A DNA stretch of 64,000 nucleotides, from positions 181,463,122-181,527,121 of the forward strand of contig CP136069.1 of the NCBI GenBank assembly GCA_032622095.1, in the 5' to 3' direction. A program made the position numbers and the translations under genes. This stretch comes from Siphonodentalium dalli. Its lineage: Eukaryota > Mollusca > Scaphopoda > Gadilida > Siphonodentaliidae. Below, piece after piece: positions 13,067-25,384 of the stretch (the first letter of the stretch is position 1; each line of letters starts with the position of its first letter). The notes beneath the pieces were generated by a model. It had not been told where the DNA came from and ran no database searches. It saw only the letters and a list, made by a program, of their open reading frames with translations.

Positions 13067-13399
13067 ATGAATCGATATCTAGTATATTTGCCAGCCCATT
13101 TATCTAACTTCTTACTGAAAATACGAACATCAAACCATAAACTGCCAGTTGAAAAAAATAGATGGACGAAAGGAAAAGATAATAATGATTTAAACTGTGT
13201 TTTGTGCAGCAATAGCCCATGTGATGAGTACCATTTTATGATCATATGCCAAGAGCTGAAAAACGAATTATATATTCCAAAATATTACTGGGATAATCCG
13301 AACCGCAATAAATTCCATGGACTACTTTCTCTTGAAAACATGAGCGTTCTGAAAAGACTGAGCATATTTATTAAATTGGTATTGAAAAAGATTTCTTAA
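13067..13399 (+). pseudogene. LINE ORF2 C-terminal fragment
   Basis: The 110-codon frame contains CVLCSNSPCDEYHFMIICQ, the C-x2-C...H...C zinc-knuckle region found after the reverse transcriptase thumb in many non-LTR retrotransposons. The phrases PVEKNRW before it and IPKYYW after it fit the same family layout. Only this terminal piece survives, so the copy is 5'-truncated, as LINE insertions usually are. The sequence to about 13756, with an AATAAA at 13750, is its probable 3' untranslated region. The exact clade is not assigned. Confidence 0.65.
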
Positions 13400-13421
13400 T
13401 ATACTATTAGATATACAGATG

Positions 13422-13465
<44 letters not shown>

Positions 13466-13760
13466 ATATGTATGTGTATGCATGTTTGTATACAATCTAT
13501 ATATATATGTATGTATATGTATGTATGTATATATATATGTATATATATAATATGAGACACATCCATAAATTGGAAATTGCATAATTATGAATCGTATGTA
13601 TACGTGCTGTGTATAGTCATTATATTATGGTGAATTTGTTACGGAAGTATGATATGATAATTGTTAACGTATAAATTGTTTGTATAAATTGTTTGTTTGT
13701 ACATATGTATATATGTTTGGCTATGTTCCAACTTAAATGTTGGCTTTGCAAATAAACAAT
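13400..13760 (+). other. Probable LINE 3' UTR with TA-rich microsatellite
   Basis: A (TA)n tract at about 13424-13455 and ATGT-rich runs follow the LINE stop codon. An AATAAA hexamer sits near 13750. The Penelope-like frame begins immediately after it. Confidence 0.4.
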
Positions 13761-13761
13761 C

Positions 13762-14376
13762 AGAACTCGTCATTATTGGAGGAATATATGTAATGTAACT
13801 CAATCCACAAAAACACTGCTACCAATACTGCACAAGAGTCCTAAAATGAAATATCTCGTCAGTGAGGATAATATACTTCAAAGAAAGCGACAACCACCAA
13901 ATTTGAAGAAAATACTGACGAGAGCCCGTTTCGATACCAACAACGAAACAACATACAGAATTCGGACGTGTAGAGATTCCAGATGCGGTACATGCAAAAA
14001 CATAGTTACTGGTACTCAACTCAAGTTTTAAAATGGGACAGTAGTTCAACCCAAGGTGGATATGGACTGCAAATCACGGAACTTAATCTATATTATTATA
14101 TGTTCTGGATGTCATGAGTTTTATGTGGGACAGACGGGCAACACTGTGTGTGAGCGCATGAGAATACACCGCCCACAAATCAAACAACCAGAGCTGAGAC
14201 AAATTGATCTCAGCGAACATCTGGAAATTTGTGGCGGTTGCCCATTCACAGTATTTCCATTATACAAAATGCTATCAATGGACCAATTGAAAAGAATTCG
14301 GACGGAAACAATGTTGATAAAAAAACTTCGTACGAAACTAAATTCAGAAAAAAACTTAAAACCATCACTGGAATAA
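13762..14376 (+). pseudogene. Penelope-like retroelement fragment with GIY-YIG endonuclease domain
   Basis: One frame runs from the start of this feature through 14376, interrupted by one in-frame TAA at 14029-14031. Before the stop are the phrases RQPPNLKKILTRARF and TCRDSRCGTCKNI, the cysteine motif that precedes the endonuclease in Penelope-like elements. After the stop comes LIYIIICSGCHEFYVGQTGN followed by ERMRIHR, the GIY-YIG signature with its R...H catalytic region. The reverse transcriptase part is absent, so this is a 5'-truncated, inactivated copy. Family membership rests on motif order and wording recognised by eye. Confidence 0.8.
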
Positions 14377-14564
14377 ATATCCAGGGAAGTGACGTCACAA
14401 TGAAACCAAAATTCGGAAGTGACGTTAATTTTCATTATACATTATGATATTATACATTGTGTAACCTGAAGATCAGCAGTAGCTGTGAAAGGCCTAGTTA
14501 CAATACAATAATGTTTTTCTACGCCATGCTTTCAATTTATTCTTATATATATATATATATATAT

Positions 14565-17165
14565 ACTAACATGGTTACCAGGTGTTGCCCAGGTTAAAGT
14601 TATGAGAAAACCTCTGCTATAGATATTTGGTGGGGGATAGAAGATACTCTTGCTCAATGTAGTATACGTATTCTCATAAATGGTATATCCAAATGGCATC
14701 GCAAAACGTCATTCTTATAAAGGGATTGTACGTATCGCATAGCCTACCATGTCGGAGTGATTGTCATTTTGCTTATCGCGATTAATTCGTCTCACCAATA
14801 AAGTATTTATTTATTAACGAAGTTCTACTCATACATCAGACGTTATATTTTTTAAATCGTACAGTCGTCGTGGTTAAATTGACGTTTGTCGGTGTAACAT
14901 GAACATACTGAATACATTAGTTATTCTCATTTTAAAATAAATGTTGCTATATATCAGATATATGTGTCCGACACAGATTTTACGGTGTGTGTGTTAAGCT
15001 ATGAGTCTGTTCTAATAAAATGAAAAACATCCCCTGTAACTGGCAGATGTACCCTTGTCAGATGCCAGTGTTGGATGATTCTTAAAAGCCATGTGCTAAT
15101 GTGTTTTATTGTATCTAAGAAGAAACTATATTTGATTGATCAACAGTTTTGAACAGGTCTTCTATACAGTTCCACATCTCTTGACAATGTGTATCCTTTT
15201 TTGTGGAAAATATCGAATGGTAGAGACTCTCAATTGTTTTACAGTATATGCGCCATTCCAACATGCCCTATTCTTATGGTTCAATATCCCTCATTATGCA
15301 AGAATGTATGTATCTGTTAAATAGAATGATAAATATACTTTTAATGCTTTCTTCTATTTATCTGCTTTTTGCTAGCTCAATATATGAATGCCCTGATTCT
15401 AGTCCCCATATAAATCAAACAGTTGAGAAGATATAATTGTTCAAGTGACTTAATGAAGTTGTCGAAGTTGTGAAGTTTGAACTCCAAAAACTACATAGAA
15501 AGAATTATGGAGATGACTATTTATAATGGTTTGATTTGATTCCTCATATCTGTGCATGAATTTGATGGAAATTAGTGCTAAACATATTTTTATCAGCTTT
15601 GGTGCCCCTCCCCTCCCCATGCATAACTCGAACGGTGCCACTTTTGACATCTTTAAACAACACCATTAAACTCATGGTAGCATTGAGATGGTTATTTATA
15701 AGTTAAATTCAGTTTGGTGGAAATAGTCAACAAAACCAATTCCTATACAAATTTAGTGCCCCCTTCTCTCACACCAAACGGCAGCAAATTGGCGTTTTTT
15801 AAAACACATGATTAGTTTCCTCGTATCAGGGAGAAGAATATGTATCAATTTGGTGAAAATCGATGCTAAGAATAGGATATTATAATCAATGTTGGTGCCC
15901 CTCTCCGCCTCCGTGCATCACTGACTCGAACGGCGCCATAGTACGGAGATGATTATGTATAATTTTGGTGGAAATCGGCGACAAAAATAATTTTGGCTGC
16001 CACTCTCGTGTTTTGCCACCGACACCAACAGTGTCACTTTAGAACTTTTGACCGCATCCTTATCTTCCTCGTAAAAAGCCACCACTGTTAGACCCCTTTG
16101 GTGCTATCTGGATGGTCCCCCGTGAAGTTATATATAACACAGACTGACATTCAAAAATATAGGAACCACATGTGGCGTCTTTAACCTAAACGATTTGATT
16201 TCTCGTATCACTGGAGAAGAACGTATACGAAGTTGGTGGAAATCGGCGCTAGACATATTGTTATCAGTTTCTGGTGATCATCCATTCCCTATCCATAACA
16301 CAAGTGGTGCCACTGTTGACATCTTTAAACCACACAATTGAGACTCATTATGACGATGACTATATAAAACGGAAATCGGTGACTAAACACAATTTATGTT
16401 AAATTTAGTGCCCCCATCTCTCACACAAGCGGAACCAATTTGGCGTCTTTAAACACACCATTAGATTCCTCATATCATGGAGAAGAATGTGTATCAATTT
16501 GGTGGAAATCGGCGCTAATAATATGTTTATACATTGGTGTGCCCTCTTCCCATTCCGTGCACCCCTGACTCGAATTACGGCACTTTGTCTACAGCTTTAA
16601 CCTACTAAATTAGACATCTGATATCATGAAGATGATTATGAATAAGTTTGGTGGTAATCTGCGGCTAAACAAATTCTTATTAGATTTAATGCCACCTCTC
16701 TCTCTCATCCAAAATGCACAAATTTGACATCTTTAAATCACACGATTAGATTCTTATATCACTGAGAAGAACCTGTATCCATTTGGTGGAAATCGGCGTT
16801 AAATATATATTTTTTTTTTATCAATTTTAACGTCCCGCTCCCGGGCCCCTCCATGCACCCTGGCTCGAACTTTTGATATCGTTTTACCACATCATTAGAC
16901 TCCTGTTATCATGGAAATGATTAGGTAAAAGAGACTAAACAAATTATTATCACATGTATTGCCCCCCCCATCTCTCACACAAACGGCACACGATTAGAAT
17001 CTTCGTATCTTATAGAAGAATGTGTATCAATTTGGTGGAAATCGGCGCTAGAAATAATTGTATCAATTGTGGTGCCCCTCTCCCCTTTAGTGCACCCTAA
17101 CTAGAACGGCGCCACTTTTGACATACATCTTTAAACCACATCAATAGATCTAACATAATTGTATG
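14565..17165 (+). mobile_element. Tandem-core element, family 1, copy B
   Basis: It begins 'ACTAACATGGTTACCAGGTG', a diverged form of the copy A head. It follows copy A through the same head features (for example 'TTATCGCGATTAAT' and 'AAGCCATGTGCTAAT'), then diverged ~150-bp core units at about 15540-16070 and 16160-17165. Between them lies 'GTGAAGTTATATATAACACA' and a decayed GACA tract near 16140. No protein is encoded. Confidence 0.6.
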
Positions 17166-17560
17166 TAGCAGGATTGAAACGACTGAGAGCAAGGAAAACA
17201 GTAGAGTTGAAATTAATAACCTACATGGACACCATCCGGAAAGGGTTAAACAGGGACTATGGTTTTCTCTCACATTACGCTGTACTGCATAATTTCCGGG
17301 GAATTCGGCACTCGGGAGCAGCCGCGACGTAGATGCTTTCCGTCACTCTTGTTATTCACGTCATCGTGAGGGACACTTTCAACGTCAACGACTTTTCACT
17401 ATTTGTTCACTTCATACTTGATAAAGGCTACCAGATAGCCGAAAGCTCGTGTTTAAAAAAAAAACTCAAATGAGTCTTAAATGGTGTTACTTTATTTTAT
17501 TCCCATTTATAATTGTATGCATTGTGGTGTCCCTCCCCTTCAGTGCACACTGACTATATA
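17166..17560. other. Unassigned repeat-like tail with small stem-loop
   Basis: No gene is supported. 'GGCTACCAGATAGCC' followed by GAAAGCTCGTG near 17426 forms a small stem-loop. It resembles a motif I associate with ends of Penelope-like and other retroelements. This is weak evidence of another retroelement end. Confidence 0.3.
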
Positions 17561-17564
17561 ATCA

Positions 17565-17690
17565 CCACCCTCTTCACCATCCTCATCATTATCACCACAA
17601 TCATCATCATCATCATAATCATCATCATCGTCGTCGTCATGATGTCATCACCATATCATCATCATCGTCAGAAGCGACGTCGTCGTCTTC
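17565..17690. repeat. ATC/GTC trinucleotide-rich simple repeat
   Basis: Long runs of (CAT)n, (CGT)n and related trinucleotides. The 102-codon frame through them is isoleucine-rich and is not a credible protein. Confidence 0.85.
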
Positions 17691-18962
17691 GTCACTGTTG
17701 GAGTATCAGTCGTTGTGATAATTATGACATCATTTCTTTTATCCTTCTTAACCCGAGTTTAATAATAACGAACCAAAGCCCGACGCCGTGGGTCGCATAT
17801 AGGCTATATCTGATTTTGTAACGTCACCAATTATTATCTAATACGACACTGCTGTTTTGAATTTTTGCGAGCAATTTTGTCGCACAGTAGATATGTGGGC
17901 TTAAAGCATTAATGTCGTAATCTGAAATAGACGTGTGCGTCTTTCAATGGCCGGCGTTCCAAAATGAGGGGAGATCGGAATTATGCACAGTGAAGTTCAT
18001 TCGTAGCCGAGTTTTACATTTTATTGAGAACATAGTTATCACATATTATGGACTGTCAACTATTTGCAATGGAGTGGCCTAAAATATACATGTCGCGTGC
18101 AATGGGAAAATCTCAATCTCTCTGGCTGAGCTGGGGACAATACTGGAATCGAAATCGAAATTCATGATGCAAGCAAACGTTATTATATCGCGTTTAAATT
18201 ATCCTACATTGGAATATTACATAGTACATACGTGAATCCTCAGATATCCTTCTATTTTCATGAATCGACATGAAACACATACTTATGAACAAAGCAGAAG
18301 ATACATTCAGGTTATCGTAAATTCGGTCGATCGTGAAAGCTACATGATGACGTTGCTCCTCGAGTTTCGTTGAAATCGACATGATAACATTTTATGAATG
18401 AAATGAACATGATGAATTCGACAAGCTTCTTCGTATCGTACACATGGCAATCGGATTGCGCACACAACGTTAATAATGTACTGGTTAATTTCAGTAAAAT
18501 ACTCACCTCTAGACAACAACCAACAGTCTTGACTTTTGAATACTTTCAGTTTGATGTTGGTAGTTTATATTCTATACTAATTTGTTCAAAAGGAATGGCT
18601 TTTAAACGTTTTTTATTTAGGTTTTAAGTCTGAGTCGGTGAGCTCGTAGTCTGCTCGCAGTGTGAATCTCTGATTTCTCACATGCCTTGATGTATGATAT
18701 GTTTGAATTAATTTACACACGAAATTGCTATAGAACCCACTCTGTCGATGAACCCTTGTGCATCTCTGGAGTGTAATATATCATAATCGCACCACGATAT
18801 AATGCCTAAATTAATTTTATTTGAAGGGAATACGCATCTATGAAGTTATTTTATAGGACTCAAAAGACACAGTCATATCCTAGCTTATGCGTGTGTTTTA
18901 GTTGTGGTTCGATAATTACGCTAGCGAATGGTCATATTACTAATGTATGCTTGTGTAACCAG
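17691..18962. other. Upstream intron or intergenic sequence of the lectin gene, no exon identified
   Basis: The lectin gene must have at least one earlier exon with a start codon and probably a signal peptide. I could not identify one here with a convincing donor site. Confidence 0.4.
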
Positions 18963-19151
18963 GTGCACAGCAGACCGGTTATGTCCAGGCATATCACGCT
19001 GGAAGTCACAGTGACCTGAGAGTGGTCTACTCGAGTCAGGTCGGACACACCGATGCGGAAGCCGCCTGCGCTGCCATCGGATACCATCTAGCCTATTTCA
19101 AAGATCAGGACATTTACGACTTCTTCAACGACATCGCTGATCAATATCCAG
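18963..19151 (+). CDS. C-type lectin domain exon (internal)
   Basis: The exon lies between an acceptor AG (18961-18962) and a donor GT (19152-19153). It encodes about 62 residues in the phase that joins 22279-22529. The end reads DAEAACAAIGYHLAYFKDQD, the first helix of a C-type lectin domain with its first disulfide cysteine and the usual 'G..LA' turn. The exon ends in phase 1. An acceptor a few bases further in ('GCACAG') is also possible. The product is probably a secreted or surface lectin-like protein; that part is inferred because the N-terminus is outside this exon. Confidence 0.75.
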
Positions 19152-19434
19152 GTAACTATAGCATCAGAATAATATTCAGGTTATAAACAATTTTAAAGAT
19201 ATACTAAAGGCTCTATCCGTTAAGATAAAACAATAGCAACAACAACAACAAGAAATTAACAGTATTGCCACAAACAATTCAGTGACTTTTTCGCAAATAT
19301 ATATAAAAAATAACTCCAGACATGCAGCGCTGGTCACATGTCGATATAAGCAAACTTAATTTTCCTGGCGCAGTAAAACAAATTTTGAAATTCAGCGAAA
19401 GGAGACCTACTATACACATATTGCACGGCTTTGG

Positions 19435-19511
19435 GGTGACTATGCCAAAAGAGTGGTCCGAGGGGAGGAAGAGTACCCGAGCCGGAGTACCACTATTTTG
19501 GCATAGTCACC
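19435..19511. repeat. Hairpin with 23-bp arms in lectin intron
   Basis: The arms 19435-19457 and 19489-19511 ('GGTGACTATGCCAAAA...') are inverted with one or two mismatches around a purine-rich 31-bp loop. Probably a miniature element. Confidence 0.8.
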
Positions 19512-20643
19512 AACAAGCCTCGCAATATTTATTATATGTTATCCAACGTTCATCATCATTTATGCTGTCCCAGATCCCTCATTTAATGTATGTCGTTTTC
19601 ATTGTAAAAAGATTTTAGAATTTTCAGTGTGAATTGTGTTGTCTCTTTATTTATTGCTACATGGTCAAATTCGCTTCAATATATTGTCATTCTTGTAACT
19701 GTACAAATCTTAAATCTGCTTCTGAATGAGTTATTGTTACAATTTCGAATTATTTCGAAAACAATGGGAAGCAGGCATCGTAGTTGATAAACAATGCCGT
19801 CATATCAAAACACTATTATTTTTTTACCGAAAACAACATGAAGATTTTGCTTTAAAAAACTGTAGTGCGAACTTAGGAAATTGACAAAAGCGATATTGTG
19901 AACAAGGGTGAGGAAAACATGATAAATAGTCACTAAAAATTGAGAAAACATCACATATAACACAAACAATTTGCTTACGATAATTTATTGTGCTCTAGTT
20001 GTCGATTACAAAGACATTTCGGACAAACAAAATCTGAACTTTTGCAGCGAGGCGGAGACGACTTTCAAATTACCTCCCCGGGAATAGTGGGCATGCTAAA
20101 AATATATTTCTGGATTCTCCAAGCGATAGTGGGTGTGCTAAAATTAGGAGGCCCACTATCGTGTCGTGGACGACACTGTCGACAATTGCGAACGTCAAGC
20201 AACCAATCACAAGCGTGAATAAGGCTTAGCTAGTCACGTGAGATAAAATATTTTGCGAATAGTAACACATGCACATATAATAGAAGTAGAGACTGACCGA
20301 GACATAAATGGGAGCCGACGCCGCACCAACATTTTCTGCGCAATTGAGCTAATGTACATATTCATATGTCGAAAACACATCACGAATCATTTTCATTATA
20401 ATTACCATCGTGTTTACATCATCCATAGAGCACACGGTGTATTTTGCACTCATACATGGCTCATATTCATTCATTTGTTGCAAAAGATGGTCCGAAAAAT
20501 GGCCGGTTTTAGTGTACAGTACCCCTTCAACATGCATGTCTTTATATAAATAAATTGCCCGTTTATCAGCCTTGAACTTTTCTAATTTATACAGCAATCG
20601 ATATATGTAGGTGTGTCATGGCTATAGTTTGGCATAAAACATT

Positions 20644-22084
20644 CACTGTTAGGAAATACTGTCGGTTTAACAGTGTCGGACCGTCATAATCTGACGGTCC
20701 CATACCGTTTCATCAGTTGTACGGTGAATCACCGTTGTTTTATGTGCCCGTGAAAATGGTCTAAGTTAAAAAAATTCGTGATTCAAAGTTCATGCGTCAA
20801 AATTCAATAGTATAGTTATCGGCGACCAAATTATATACGGCAATGACTACATACAGTATGACTGAATCTGATTCTGCTGATATTTAATATGTATTATTAA
20901 TTGTTTGTATTGAATACAATGATCCTGCATTAATTCTGTGTTATGCGGGTCCGTCTTCACTTGAGTACGTAATTACGTTATTGTGACGCGCTGTGACGGA
21001 TGATCACATATCTGCAATTCCAACTTACAAGTACAACTATTACAATTACACGGACCGAATCATCCCATGTTCATCAATTTTCCTTCAAACGTGTGGATAT
21101 GAAACATTGTCATAATTCGCCGTATTATCGCCCAGTTACATGTATTACGACAATTTACGGATCGGGAGTCCACTATTGGTTGGATGTTCTTATCAAATTA
21201 TATTTGGCTGACTCACTGATATGGATACTAATTGTCATGATGTACACATGTACTGATTCACCTGTTAAACAAAAAACAGTGTTCACAAGTGACTGGACAA
21301 TTTCATGCATTACATGTTACTAAAAAGTATGCCATTCAGATTTTTACTTTTACATATACATAAATTTGAGTTCTAACTGTGATACATGTCGCTTTGTTCT
21401 TTTAGGTCTTAAAATGGCATGGCAATTCATATGTTTTAGAATGGTCGAAATTAGTATTACTCGTAACTGAATACTGATGCGTTGGCTTTTCTGCTACTAC
21501 TAGTATCGTTTTTTATCTACAGCCGTATTTATACAGTAGTCAAAGATAAACACATCACGCGTGCACAGCCTTTTTACGGATTAAATTCCACGAGGCAGAT
21601 AACAAGTTTGGTACTCCGCAAACAGCAAAGTTTCATAAGTATTGTTTATCACTTTATGCATTGAGGATTTAGGTTTCATCAAAACTATGATCGTAACAGA
21701 AGAACCATGATGTATTTTTCAGTTACGAATAATACTAGTTTAGACCATTCTAAACATATGAATCGTAATGGCTATCGGGAAATCATATCGTCACCATGGG
21801 AACTTGGCTAATTATAGTGTATTAGCAAATTAAGAGCAAAACATTGGTGCTGACCCGTGAAAACTACCATTGGTCTGAACTTTATTAGTTACGGTCTTGA
21901 TATTAATTAAAGGGTGTTGGACCGTAAAAAAATACAACGGTCTGACAGTTACTGGTTACAGTCTGCCAGTTACTTAAACGGGTTTATACATGATACAGCC
22001 TGACCGTATGTTTAACGGTCCAACGTTGGCAGCGATTTTGTGCGGTATGACACCGTTAAAGAGACGGGCTTTTTTCTAACAGTG
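20644..22084. mobile_element. CACTA/EnSpm-like non-autonomous element in lectin intron
   Basis: The ends are 'CACTGTTAGGAAA' at 20644 and its inverted partner 'TTTTTTCTAACAGTG' ending at 22084. Subterminal zones at 20660-20760 and 21895-22070 contain many 'ACCGT/ACGGT' and 'GGACCGT' motifs in both orientations, as in CACTA-type subterminal arrays. No transposase is encoded. A 2-3 bp target-site duplication is not clear (ATT at the left, TAA at the right), so the superfamily is tentative. Confidence 0.6.
21415..21772. mobile_element. MITE nested inside the CACTA-like element
   Basis: Inverted termini of about 46 bp are seen at 21425-21470 and 21719-21763. They share 'ATTCATATGTTT' and 'TAGAATGGTC', then 'TTCGTAACTGA' or 'CTCGTAACTGA'. 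The interior is non-coding. Nesting shows it arrived after the host element. Confidence 0.7.
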
Positions 22085-22278
22085 TAACTATTTACAAAAA
22101 AATACACATTTGTTTCAAATCGAGGCAAACAAAATGCAATGATGGCGGTCAAGATGGCGGTTACTCACATGATGTAGGGACATGATACAGCCTCATCCAT
22201 ATATATTAGTAGATTTGACATCTGATTGGTCGATTTAATTGGAGACATGGTAAAATATTGTGTTTATCTATCCAACAG

Positions 22279-22529
22279 TGATAGACACAGTGAGCGGACT
22301 GAAGGTGTACCACATCGGAGGATTTTGGGGTGACGGTAGTGCACCAGTCTGGGGAGATTCCTCACCAGTGACGTACACCAATTGGCTAACCGGACCTCTC
22401 CCTGGTTGCTCGGTGACTGAAAACTACCTGGCAATGTTTGACAGCACTGGAACAGAGCCCAGGAAATACCTTCTTGATGATGTGTGTGACACTTGGGCTT
22501 TCCAATACATCTGCCAGTATCACTACTGA
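22279..22529 (+). CDS. C-type lectin domain terminal exon
   Basis: The acceptor CCAACAG precedes 22279, and the exon restores frame with the phase-1 donor at 19151. It encodes 82 residues and a TGA at 22527-22529. Visible landmarks are HIGGFWGDGSAPVWG and VTYTNWL, equal to the WIGL and 'v.Y.nW' core of the fold. Three more cysteines follow (PGC, DDVC, YIC), giving the canonical four with the upstream exon. The loop motifs EPN/QPD and WND that bind calcium and sugar are absent (LLDDVC stands at the WND position), so canonical sugar binding is doubtful. The domain call is strong; the ligand is unknown. Confidence 0.8.
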
Positions 22530-23494
22530 TCAAACAGAATGTCACTAGAAACTACATGTTCTCCTGCAAGCAGGGACGTCGCGACATGAGGTTGTGGCGT
22601 GTGAGTCTCATCCCAATCTTATCTATCATTTTCGAAAGTTAGAAATTCCATGACTGACACAACATCCAACACAAGGGATGAAAATGGAATTTCGAGGATT
22701 GAAAATTTGAATCTGGTTGCAATTGTCTGGTTCAACGGGTTTGCATTTGTAAATTACAACACACGATGAACCCCTAGCCACCCCCTGTCGGCGTGTATTT
22801 TCAAGTTACTAGCATTATATGAGCTCTCAATTTCTCCGCGATTACCATGTCTCACTCTGATGGTATATATAAATTATTTATCTTTCTCTCTTGAAGTACA
22901 TGTATAGGTATATAGAATGGGATCTCAATTTAAAAATCTATATAAATATATCTCTCTCTGCCAAGATCAGCCGGTATATCATAATTGATAAAACAATCTT
23001 TTTCGCCGATGTTCCTTCAAACTTCACCAAACTTACTCTATAGTTATCTACATGATACAACGTATTTGTATAACGGTATAGTCGAACTATTCCTACGTGA
23101 CTCCGTCCGAGTGGGGATGTGATATGGGACACCACGACAGTTATGGGTGTATACGGACCGTTTAATTTGGCATTCAGCCAAATTAACCGATAGAAAACAT
23201 GTTAAACGTTATGGTAACGTAACTTGTGAATATAGGGACGTGGCTGGGTGGTCTCCGTTGTGGGGTGTCCAAATCATATTGGTGTTTTCAAGTACCTCAC
23301 AAAAATGGGCGTGGTTAACGAGTAAAGCACATAAATAAAAACAATCTAAACTATGTACTAGAGGTCTGATGCCTTGAAATAAGATATATTAGGTTTACTA
23401 TATGTATAGGTGTATTCCTCTTCATGTGCTTCGTGATTTGCTGTTAGACTTTACTTGAATCAACATTTCGACATATATTGCATGGTTTTATGTC
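22530..23494. other. 3' flank of the lectin gene, no further gene
   Basis: The lectin 3' UTR must begin here. The first good AATAAA I noticed is near 23333, which would make a long UTR. A small inverted repeat, 'TTAATTTGGC' with 'GCCAAATTAA', lies at about 23161-23185. Confidence 0.4.
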
Positions 23495-23575
23495 GTATGG
23501 TTCGAACCGGCGTGGATGGTTTATGACAGTCTAATGCATCATGTTCCTAACCAACTGAGCTCCGTTTACCCCCAG
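23495..23575 (-). mobile_element. tRNA-derived SINE head or tRNA pseudogene
   Basis: On the minus strand, 'GGAGCTCAGTTGGTTAGG' fits the RNA polymerase III A box and D arm. 'GGTTCGAACC' (23499-23508) is a perfect B box, about 45 bases downstream. The acceptor stem does not pair and there is no clean anticodon arm, so a SINE head is more likely than a working tRNA. A body would extend left towards 23340. Confidence 0.6.
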
Positions 23576-24092
23576 CCAAATATTGAGTTCGATTCGGTAT
23601 GAATATATTTGGGGGCTAATTACCGCCCTTCCGCGGGATCCTCAAATCCTCTTCACCTTTCGCGAAATTTGGCGCCTGTATGGTGACAATATCGTAATCT
23701 AGAGCTAAATGGTAGAAAGCATCACTGGGCGAAAAGTGACGTATAGAGATATGGCGATTTTATGTATTTCCATGAATCGAATATACGTGACATTTACGAC
23801 ACTTTTATTCTCTTTCAAATATAGAAAATCTTTAAACTTGGAGTTTGGAACCGCGTATAAGTACGTAAAAATGGAGACAATGACATCCCAAGGGACCGAA
23901 GCAATTTGTAATAGCTGACATGTTCGCCGCTATAACTGACCACGGCTCGTATTATATAACTCGTGTCGGCTCTATCGGTGGCGTTTATGTTAGGGTTAGA
24001 CCAACCACAATAGTTGTTCTTTATCAGAATAAATCGTGTCGAATACCATAATGGTCTCCATATTTGGAGGAATAAAACATATCTCTAACCGA
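23576..24092. other. Intergenic sequence, no gene seen
   Basis: Nothing beyond short chance frames. Confidence 0.4.
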
Positions 24093-24441
24093 TTTAGAGC
24101 ACAATTTATCCCACACAATGCAATCAACTAGAAATGTGTCATTGAGCGTGTTTAATTTGACCACGACGCAGAATCCGTGCGCTGGCCGCGATTGGACACA
24201 ATAGCAGGTTAGCCACGCCCAACAACGTGCTTAACATGCACTGATCGCCGTTGAATGTGAATATATATGTCCGAAACAACACGGACTGGTCCCACTTTAA
24301 AGCACCCGTGCGATTTGTTTGTTGCGTGTGCCTAACGGTGGTATAATGACTTAGCTAATCCTTCGCCAGCCTTGGGATCCGGAATTGGTGTGCTTTACCA
24401 AAAATCAGGGAACGATTGTAACAATGGGATTGTGCTCTAAA
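24093..24441. mobile_element. MITE with 'TTTAGAGCACAAT' termini
   Basis: The left end 'TTTAGAGCACAATTTATCCC' pairs with the right end, whose complement reads 'TTTAGAGCACAATCCCATTG'. Length is about 349 bp, non-coding. The target-site duplication is not resolved. Confidence 0.55.
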
Positions 24442-25300
24442 TTAATTTACAAGACTTAAGCCACATACACGCTCGTATGAGTAATCTGACTTCAATGTAC
24501 AATTGAACAAAGGCAGCACACATATATGGAGATCTGTCTGAATCAGACCAAATGTGCCACGCAGATGTGGAGTAAACCTCCGGATTGCTGTGTGAGAGTT
24601 CGAATTCTAGGAATGTAGAATTTCGGCAATTTGTATATAGGATTTCATGGGTATAATACTATAATTTATATTTTCTCTTTCTATTTTCCAGGTAATAACC
24701 ACTTTGCAGTGTTGTCATATTTGTGAACATTGTTTAGCATTTTGTCGTACCAACTTAACCCATTTCCCTCTACTATAAGATAAATATCTTACAATTATCT
24801 ACCAAGGCTATATGCTATTGTTTGACATGGATTATGCCGTCTATTATTATGGATTAAACTGATTTTAAAGATGCTTAGCATTGGAAAATGTAAAGTTTCT
24901 CGTAAACGGCGCATATAGATGTGGATATAAATGCATCCATAAATTGTGTTATTTCGAATATAAATTGCACGTATTTTTTAAATCGAACGTGGAGATAAAT
25001 CCCACGTAAATGTGGAAAAATACGTGTCTGTAAATCCCACGGAAGTCCCACGTATATGTCAAGTTTATGGAAATTACGTTACCCGTATATGCCGTAAATA
25101 TAGACTTTAATGGAAAATACATGACGTTTACGTGAAATTAAATTCAAATTTTGTGCAGTACATATTAAGTGACCATAACTCAGGTATTTCGCATTTAAAT
25201 AAATTCTATCAGTTTTTGGATTCAGTATATTTTAGTAGTTTTAATGACGGAGGAATGACCGCACATCTTGTCAATTAATAATAATTCCAGTACATCATCG
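24442..25300. other. AT-rich non-coding stretch with 'CCCACGTA' repeats
   Basis: Around 24895-25135 the phrases 'CACGTAAAT', 'CCCACG' and 'ACGTTTACG' recur in both orientations. This suggests remains of a foldback-type element. No gene is seen. Confidence 0.35.
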
Positions 25301-25384
25301 CTACACAGAGTCGTTAGCATCTCCGTAATAGTGAGTTAACTGTAATAGAGAGATAACTCTATCACAATCGGTAGCGCCAGCTGA

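Larger units (their letters stand above)
19152..22278 (+). other. 3.1-kb lectin intron filled with mobile elements
   Basis: Bounded by GTAACT at the 5' end and TATCCAACAG at the 3' end. It contains a hairpin (19435-19511), short palindromes near 20084-20163 (for example 'GATAGTGGG' with 'CCCACTATC'), a CACTA-like element with a nested MITE (20644-22084), and 'CAAGATGGCGGT' at 22150. Confidence 0.65.
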
